Shown here: one piece after another, positions 53,801 through 64,000 of the stretch
Position numbering within the stretch: position 1 is the stretch's first letter
How the letters are laid out: each line of letters begins with the position of its first letter
DNA from: CAWBOV01 sp963790525
GTDB lineage: Bacteria > Actinomycetota > Actinomycetes > Mycobacteriales > Jatrophihabitantaceae
Length of the DNA stretch: 64,000 nucleotides
Assembly: GCA_963790525.1 (NCBI GenBank)
Contig: CAWBOV010000006.1
Coordinates: 620,001 to 684,000 of the forward strand
Reading direction: 5' to 3'
The notes under the pieces: model-generated
Database searches by the model: none
Seen by the model: only the letters and a program-made list of their open reading frames with translations
What the model was told of the DNA's origin: nothing
Position numbers and translations under genes: made by a program

Positions 53801-54685
53801 TCAGCCGCGCGATCCGCCGGAGCCCTGTCCGAACCCGCCCGAACCGGAGTCCCGGCGGCGCAGGTAACGCTCGAACTCGCGGGCGATCGAGTCACCGGAA
53901 GCCTCGCGCAGTTCGCCCTCGTCGTCCCGCTCCTCGAGATTGCGGATGTAGTCGGTGACTTCCTCGTCCTCGGCCGCCATCTCGTCCACCAGCTTCTGCC
54001 ACTCGTCCGCGTCCTGGGGGAGATCACCCAGGGGGACGGCGAGGTCGAGCACCTCCTCGACGCGGTGCAGCAACGCCAGGGTGGCCTTGGGATTGGGCGG
54101 CTGGGCGACGTAGTGGGGGACGGCAGCCCAGAACGAGATCGCCTGCACGCCGGCACCGATGCACGCGTCCTGCAGGATGCCGACGATGCCGGTCGGCCCT
54201 TCGTAGCGGGACCGCTCGAGGCCGTAGCGGGCCGCGGACTCCGCGTCGTAGGCGGTGCCGCTCACCGGGGTCGGCCGGGTGTGGGGGGAGTCCGAGAGCA
54301 GCGCGCCGAGGGTGACGACGGTCTGGACGTCCAGGGCGTGGACGACGTTCAGGATCTCCTCGGTGAAGCTGCGCCAGCGCATGTTGGGTTCGATCCCGCG
54401 CACGAGCACCACGTCGAAGTCGGCGCCGGGCGGACGGCAGGTCGACACCCGGGTGGTGGGCCACTCGACGCGCCGGGACACCCCGTCCACGAGCGAGACC
54501 GTCGGGCGGTTGACCTGGAAGTCGTAGTACGGATCGGGGTCCAGCTCGAACAACGCCTCCGCGCCCCAGAGTTCCTCCAGGTGCTCGACGGCGTTGCTCG
54601 CGGCGTCGCCGGCGTCGTTCCATCCCTCGAACGCCGCGATCATCACCGCGTTGGTCAGAACGGGCCACCCGTCGAACTCGCTCAT
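53801..54685 (-). CDS. PAC2-family protein
   Basis: A 294-residue member of the PAC2 (proteasome-assembly-chaperone-like) family: VMIAAFEGWNDAGDAASNAVEHL, VLVRGIEPNMRWRSFTEEIL, VVTLGALLSDSPHTRPTPVSG and ISFWAAVPHYVAQPPNPKATLALLHRVEE. The C-terminus is Gly/Ser-rich (GSGGFGQGSGGSRG). Actinobacterial members have unknown roles and are linked by neighbourhood to metH and the mycothiol region. Divergent from metH, with 99 bases between. Confidence 0.9.
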   Translation of the reverse strand: MSEFDGWPVLTNAVMIAAFEGWNDAGDAASNAVEHLEELWGAEALFELDPDPYYDFQVNRPTVSLVDGVSRRVEWPTTRVSTCRPPGADFDVVLVRGIEPNMRWRSFTEEILNVVHALDVQTVVTLGALLSDSPHTRPTPVSGTAYDAESAARYGLERSRYEGPTGIVGILQDACIGAGVQAISFWAAVPHYVAQPPNPKATLALLHRVEEVLDLAVPLGDLPQDADEWQKLVDEMAAEDEEVTDYIRNLEERDDEGELREASGDSIAREFERYLRRRDSGSGGFGQGSGGSRG

Positions 54686-54784
54686 GGCGCAAGCCTACGG
54701 GGAGTAACCATGAGCGGCCTGCTTACACGCTCAGCGCGAACGCCCCGCGCACGGGACAACTGGCTGGAGCCCCACCAGTAGGCT

Positions 54785-58372
<3,588 letters not shown>

Positions 58373-58375
58373 CCG

Positions 58376-58909
58376 TCACCCTGGGGAGGTCTGCAGGTAG
58401 TCGGCAACGGCTCGACGGTTGACGTCCACGGGGTGCACCGCGTCCAGGGTGAGATGCTGCGCGGTGATCGGCGGTAGCTCGTCGCGCATCCGCAGCACGT
58501 GATCCCATCCGATCTCGTGCCAGCCCGGGATGTTGCGGACGCGCCCCTCGACGCGCGAACGGTGCAGGGCGGCGTCGGAGCAGACACACTCGATCACCCG
58601 GAAGTCGGCGCCGTGGTCCTCCGCCAGGACCTGCCATTGCTCGAGTACGTCGTCCGGCGCCAGGCAATCGAGAACCGCCGACTGACCGAGGATCAGCTGG
58701 CGGGTGATCAAGCTGGTCAACAGGCTGCGGTAGAGCGCCAGATAGGTCACGCGATCGAGCTGGGCCAGCGCCTCTGCGGCGGGCTTCAGCGCGCCGAGGA
58801 GCCAGTCGCCGGCAAACGCGGGCGCCCCGAGTGTGTGTGCGGTCAACTCGGCCATGGTGGACTTCCCGGTGCCCGGCAGTCCGACGAACACGGCCACGAC
58901 ATTGCCCAT
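58376..58909 (-). CDS. P-loop kinase-like AAA protein
   Basis: A 177-residue protein with Walker A GLPGTGKST at about residues 10-18. The following helix and an Arg-rich lid-like region (ALHRSRVEGRVRNIPGWHEIGW) resemble gluconate/shikimate-kinase-like or Zeta-toxin-like small kinases. AVLDCLAPDDVLEQW could hold the Walker B strand. The substrate is not evident. It is convergent with metH (stops four bases apart) and divergent from the Kelch lipoprotein. Confidence 0.75.
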   Translation of the reverse strand: MGNVVAVFVGLPGTGKSTMAELTAHTLGAPAFAGDWLLGALKPAAEALAQLDRVTYLALYRSLLTSLITRQLILGQSAVLDCLAPDDVLEQWQVLAEDHGADFRVIECVCSDAALHRSRVEGRVRNIPGWHEIGWDHVLRMRDELPPITAQHLTLDAVHPVDVNRRAVADYLQTSPG

Positions 58910-59100
58910 GTCCGCACGCTACGGGAGCATGGCAGGCGTGCTGCGCTCGGCGGCACTCACCCGTTCCGTTGATCACGGGCCATCCTCACCACATCTGTTC
59001 TTCACAGCGGACCGAGAGGATCGCTGGAGGCAACGACGCGAGGCTGGAACGGCGAACGGAGGATCTCATCGTCACCGCACTGAGGCCGGCTACGGCGCTC

Positions 59101-60138
59101 GTGATGGCGGGCCTGTGCACCGCGGCGTTCACCGCCGCCTGCACGTCGGCGGCGAGCGGCCGGCACGCCTCGACCACCTCGTCGCGGACCGCGTCCACCT
59201 CGGCGCCCAGCCCGACGCCCAGTGGGGTGCCTCCGACGGCTCTCCGGATCCAGCGGACGACCTGGCACCTGGCCCGGCCGCTGTCGCGGGAGATCGTGTT
59301 CGCGGTCGACGGATCGCTCGAGGTCGCCGGCGGGCTCCTGCCGGACGGGACGACGACGGCCGCGGTCACGTCCATCGACCCACGCACGCGAGTGTCACGA
59401 GAGCTCGCCCCGCTCGCCGTCGCCACGCACGATGCGGCCGGGGCGACACTCGGCGACCGTCGCTTCCTGTTCGGTGGCGGGGCGAGCGTCAGTGAGGCCA
59501 CGGTGCAGCAGGTCGCGCCCTCCGATTCGCCCGTGCCGGTGACGTCGTTGCCGCACCCGCGGTCCGATCTCGCGGGGGTGGTGGTGGGCGGGGCGGCGTA
59601 CCTGCTCGGTGGGTATGACGGAACGACCTGGGCGGGGACGATCCTGCGCACGACCGACGGCAGGCACTTCACCGTGGCGACCCGGTTGCCGGTGCCCGTG
59701 CGGTACGCCGCGGTCGCGGTCCTCGGCGAGCTGATCTGGGTGTTCGGCGGCCAGGCCCAGGCCGGCGCGACCGCGGTGGTCCAGCGCATCGACGTGACGA
59801 GCGGCCACGCCGAGGTGATCGCCCAGATGCGGCACCCGCTCACCGACGCCTCCGCCGTCGTGCTGGAGGGTCAGGTCCTGCTGTGCGGCGGGTCCGTGTC
59901 CGGCACGCCGACGTCGGCGGTCCAGCAGTTCGACCCGCGCACCCTGCAGTTCACGCAGGTGGGCAATCTGCCGCAACCGCTGCAGGATGCCGGTAGCGCG
60001 GTGGTGAACGGCGTCGCGTATCTGCTCGGTGGCGAGACCCCACGGCCGACCGCGTCGGTGGAGACCCTTCAGTTCGTCACGCCGGCGACGACGGGACCGG
60101 CGACGACGGGACCGGCGACGACGGGACCGACGTCGTGA
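59101..60138 (+). CDS. Kelch/propeller lipoprotein
   Basis: A lipoprotein of about 345 residues with Kelch-type repeats: GDRRFLFGGGASVSEATVQQV, GGAAYLLGGYDGTTWAGTILR, GELIWVFGGQAQAGATAVVQR, GQVLLCGGSVSGTPTSAVQQF and GVAYLLGGETPRPTASVETLQ. The lipobox is TAAC. GTG 59101 is the nearest canonical start, but the signal peptide reads better from further up. GGAGG at 59058-59062 sits before ATC 59068 and GTC 59071 (VTALRPATAL), neither a usual start. It ends with three exact 15-base repeats (ATTGP units) and overlaps the next gene (GTGA). Confidence 0.7.
   Translation: MMAGLCTAAFTAACTSAASGRHASTTSSRTASTSAPSPTPSGVPPTALRIQRTTWHLARPLSREIVFAVDGSLEVAGGLLPDGTTTAAVTSIDPRTRVSRELAPLAVATHDAAGATLGDRRFLFGGGASVSEATVQQVAPSDSPVPVTSLPHPRSDLAGVVVGGAAYLLGGYDGTTWAGTILRTTDGRHFTVATRLPVPVRYAAVAVLGELIWVFGGQAQAGATAVVQRIDVTSGHAEVIAQMRHPLTDASAVVLEGQVLLCGGSVSGTPTSAVQQFDPRTLQFTQVGNLPQPLQDAGSAVVNGVAYLLGGETPRPTASVETLQFVTPATTGPATTGPATTGPTS
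60082..60126. repeat. Three tandem 15-bp units at Kelch C-terminus
   Basis: CCGGCGACGACGGGA occurs three times without change, encoding PATTG repeats just before the stop. Likely copy-number variable. Confidence 0.85.
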
Positions 60139-61371
60139 TGCACCGGCACGCGGCCCGCCGGCGACCGCGGCGAGTGCCGGCGTTGCCGATCCTCCTTCTC
60201 GCGCTGGTGGTGGCCGTCGGCGTCGCCGCGCTCGCCTACGGCACCGGCTCGCGCACTCAGCGCGGCCACCCGGCCCCCCGTCTCGCGCAGTGCCCCCGGG
60301 CCGACCCCGTCGCCGACCGCGTCACGGAAGGCGGGCACCCGGTCCGCAGCGGTGTCGCTCGACGAGACGCCGTGGCTCGACCCCGTCGCCGCCGGTGTCC
60401 GCGCCCACCTGCGACCCGGATCCGACCCGTCCGTCCTGCCGGGCGCGCTCCTGATCGTCGACAAGTTCAACAACCGTCTCGTGGTCGTCGACCCGGCAGG
60501 CCGGATCCGGTGGCAGTTCCCGCGGCCGGGCGACCTGTCCCGCGGTCAGACCTTCCGCATCCCCGACGACGCGTTCTTCACCCCGGACGGCCGCTACATC
60601 GTCGCCACGCAGGAGGACCAGGCGGTCATCACCCTCATCGACGTAGCCCGGCACCGGATCGTCTGGCGCTACGGCGTGCCCGGCCATCCCGGCATGACCG
60701 CGAACCACCTCAGCAACCCCGACGACGCGATGGTCCTGCCCAACGGTGATGTCCTCACCGCCGACATCAAGAACTGCCGGCTGCTGCTCATCGCACCGCG
60801 CACCCATGTGCCGCTGCACGTCATCGGGACGACGACGACTGCCTGCCGACACGCTCCACCGGCCCACTGGGGCAGCCCGAACGGGGTCTTCCCGATGCCC
60901 GACGGCCACTACCTCGTGACCGAGATCAATGGCAACTGGATCGACGACATCGGCCTGAACGGTCAGGTGTTCTGGTCGACCCACGCTCCCGCTGTCGCCT
61001 ACCCGTCGGACACCAACCAGATCGCCGCGGACCGCTACCTGACCGTCGACTACTCCAGCCCCGGCCAGGTCGTGATCTTCGACCGAGCCGGACGCCGGCT
61101 GTGGCGCTGGACGGGACAGGGCGCGAACCTGCTCGACCACCCGTCGCTCGCGCTCCCGCTGCCCAACGGGGACATCGTCCTCAACGACGACTTCAACCAC
61201 AGGGTGATCGTGATCGACCCACGCACCGACCGGATCGTGTGGCAGTACGGGGTGACCGGCGTTGCGGGCAGCGCGGCCGGGTACCTGAACAATCCCGACG
61301 GCATCGACCTCGTGCCACCGCACTCGTTCCTCGTCACCCACGCATCCACCATGGGCGGGTGGGCGGGGTAG
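60135..61371 (+). CDS. Membrane-anchored beta-propeller protein
   Basis: About 411 residues. The N-terminal anchor (VPALPILLLALVVAVGVAALAYG) follows an Arg-rich start, then a Pro/Ser linker. The propeller starts at ETPWLDP: LIVDKFNNRLVVVDPAGRIRWQFP, FTPDGRYIVATQEDQAVITLID, VLPNGDVLTADIKNCRLLLI and GDIVLNDDFNHRVIVIDPRTDRIVWQYG, as in PQQ/NHL or arylsulfotransferase-like propellers. One extra C in a run of Cs near 60275-60279 breaks the frame between anchor and propeller. GTG in a GTGA overlap with the Kelch gene, so the two propellers are co-translated and likely act together outside the membrane. Function unknown. Confidence 0.7.
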
Positions 61372-62164
61372 CGCAGACCTGACGCATCGGCGTGGGCCGT
61401 GCCACGTCTGTCCGGCGAGGGCGACGGAAGCCGTACGGTGAGACGAGTCCGACCGCCGAACCCCGTGCGCCACGTCGTCACGCATGCGTACCCATCGGGT
61501 ACCGAGGAAGGGTCTCAGTGACCTACAGCCCACGTAACGGAGCAGAGCTCGCTGCTGTGCTGTTCGACATGGACGGGACCCTCGTCGACACGGAGCCGTA
61601 CTGGATCGCAGCCGAGTACGACCTGGTCGCCGAGTACGGCGGCACCTGGACCGAGGCCGACGCGCACGCGCTCGTCGGCAATCCGCTGATCGTGTCCGCC
61701 GACTACATCCGCGAGCACGGTGGCGTCCCGCTGCCGTCGGAGCAGATCGTCGACATCCTGCTGGAGCGCGTGATGATCGCCTGCGCGCGGCGGACACCGT
61801 GGCGGGCGGGCGTGGTGGAGCTGCTCGCCGAGCTCGTCGCGGCGTCCATCCCCTGCGCGATGGTGACCATGTCCTACGCGAATCTGGCAGCGGTGGTCGC
61901 CGCCCAGCTGCCCTCGGGGACGTTCCGCACCCTGGTCACCGGCGACGTGGTCACGCGGGGAAAACCGCACCCGGAGTCCTACCTGACGGCGGCCGCCCGC
62001 CTGGGTGCCGACCCTGCGCGCTGTGTGGCGATCGAGGATTCGCCGACGGGCCTGGCCTCGGCCGAGGATGCCGGGTGCGTGGTGATCGGAGTCCCGAACC
62101 AGGTGCCCCTGCTGCCGGGCCTGCGGCGCACGCTGCTGCCCACCCTGGAGGGCGTCGACGTCGC

Positions 62165-63231
<1,067 letters not shown>

Positions 63232-63235
<4 letters not shown>

Positions 63236-64000
63236 GGTGTGCCGCGCAGGCGGAGGAGGCTGTCGGCGACCTGCTCCAGGTCGAGGTCGTTCACCGCGGC
63301 AACGGTCGCGAGCGCGTGCGGCGGGAAGGCGCCCAGACCGTGGCACGCTCCGGCCATCGCACCGGCCATCGCCGCGATGGTGTCGCAGTCGCCGCCCACC
63401 GACGCGCCCACCCGGCACGCCAGCCACGGGTCGTCACCGAAGGCCGAGAGGATGGCGCACGCGGCCGGGACCGATTCCTGGCTGGCCAGGCTGGTCCCGA
63501 CGAGGCTGTAGACGACGTCGATGACACCGTTCACGTCCCGCCCGCGGACGAGATCCACGGCCCAGGCGATGCGCGCGGACACGTCCGCGCCGGCAACCCA
63601 GTGCCCGCGTGACGCCGCGATCCCGGCGGCCTCGATCGCGCCGGCGACCGCCTGGGCCACTCCGGCGCCGTCGATACCGGCGCTGATCGCCGCGGCCACG
63701 GCCGACGCCCCGGCCAGGGCCAGCCCGGTGTTGTGGGTGACCGAACTGGCACTCACGACGAGGTCGACCAAGCCCCCCGGATCCGAGGAGGGCGCGATGA
63801 TCCCCACCGGTGCGATGCGCATCGCGGCGCCGTTGGTCGTTCCGAAACGGCCCGCCGAGTCCGGGTCCGCGCCGGCCGTCAGGTCGGCCAGCGCCCGGGA
63901 CGTCGACGGGCCCAGCAGGTCCGAGGACCCCCGTGCGCGCATCGTGTCCTCCCACTCGACGAGCCGCCGGGCAAGATCCGCTGACGTCACCCGGCCACCG
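63232..64000 (-). CDS. ADP-ribosylglycohydrolase family protein, partial
   Basis: The C-terminal ~250 residues of an ADP-ribosylglycohydrolase (DraG/ARH-like). Seen are TTNGAAMRIAPVGI, SVTHNTGLALAGASAVAAAI and VGGDCDTIAAMAGAMAGA, the metal-binding D-x-D-T-I of this all-helical fold. The N-terminal metal motif (usually GAxxGDALG) is not in view, so the gene runs past the right edge; the in-frame GTG at 63990 is unlikely to be the true start. It removes ADP-ribose from proteins or small molecules. Coupled to the PfkB kinase through a GTGA overlap. Confidence 0.85.

Noticed and set aside
54686..54784. Cobalamin riboswitch before metH
   Set aside because: The gap is only 99 bases and shared with the PAC2 promoter; a B12 riboswitch needs about 200 bases and no B12 box is present.

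Overview
The window is high-GC DNA with dense gene packing, many GTG starts and nine stop/start overlaps of the GTGA type. It carries mycothiol ligase mshC, F420-type LLM oxidoreductases, a furA-katG pair and families largely confined to actinobacteria (DUF3090, SCO1664, DUF5703). This places it in a free-living actinomycete (Actinomycetota). I cannot assign a family from the sequence alone.

Region 1 (1-13056, plus strand) is a ter stress operon. It starts with two AhpD/carboxymuconolactone-decarboxylase-like genes coupled to an ATP-grasp enzyme. Then come TerD paralogues, a TerC/DUF475 membrane protein, TelA, an unnamed ter gene and a TerD-like protein with a Pro/Ala-rich arm. It ends with the biosynthetic block: a CitE-like aldolase, a four-domain PRTase_2-TRSP-StiP-PELOTA protein and a HAD phosphatase. 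TerD/TerC/TelA are thought to form a calcium-dependent membrane stress complex. The enzymes are predicted in the literature to make a nucleoside-like metabolite.

Region 2 (13057-38000) is mixed. It holds secreted proteins, LLM oxidoreductases, furA-katG behind a leaderless-type promoter, a NERD protein beside tRNA-Leu(GAG), an M20 peptidase and an ATP-dependent DNA ligase. A YbjN-like protein follows, next to a 1377-residue SecA-like motor with its own polytopic membrane domain; this pair is the most unusual item here. A RecD2-like helicase and the conserved uppP / phosphatase / DUF3090 / SCO1664 / mshC neighbourhood complete the region.

Region 3 (39153-53662, minus strand) is one long phospho-signalling and surface operon, transcribed PP2C > FHA > Ser/Thr kinase > giant Ig/FN3 surface protein > MoxR > DUF58 > transglutaminase-like membrane protein. 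It sits between mshC and the PAC2-metH pair, genes that lie close together in other actinobacteria.

Region 4 (53801-64000) holds PAC2, metH, a small P-loop kinase, a Kelch lipoprotein coupled to a membrane-anchored propeller protein, a HAD phosphatase, a PfkB kinase with an Asp-rich hexanucleotide repeat, and an ADP-ribosylglycohydrolase cut by the window edge.

Data quality matters. About forty single-base frame changes, almost all insertions, interrupt otherwise conserved genes. They are densest at 5.4-7.5 kb (telA and neighbours) and recur in terD2, terD3, the aldolase, furA, katG, the M20 peptidase, the FHA gene and one propeller gene. The conserved protein continues across each break, so these are most likely sequencing insertions. 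Such genes are given here as single CDS spanning the breaks.
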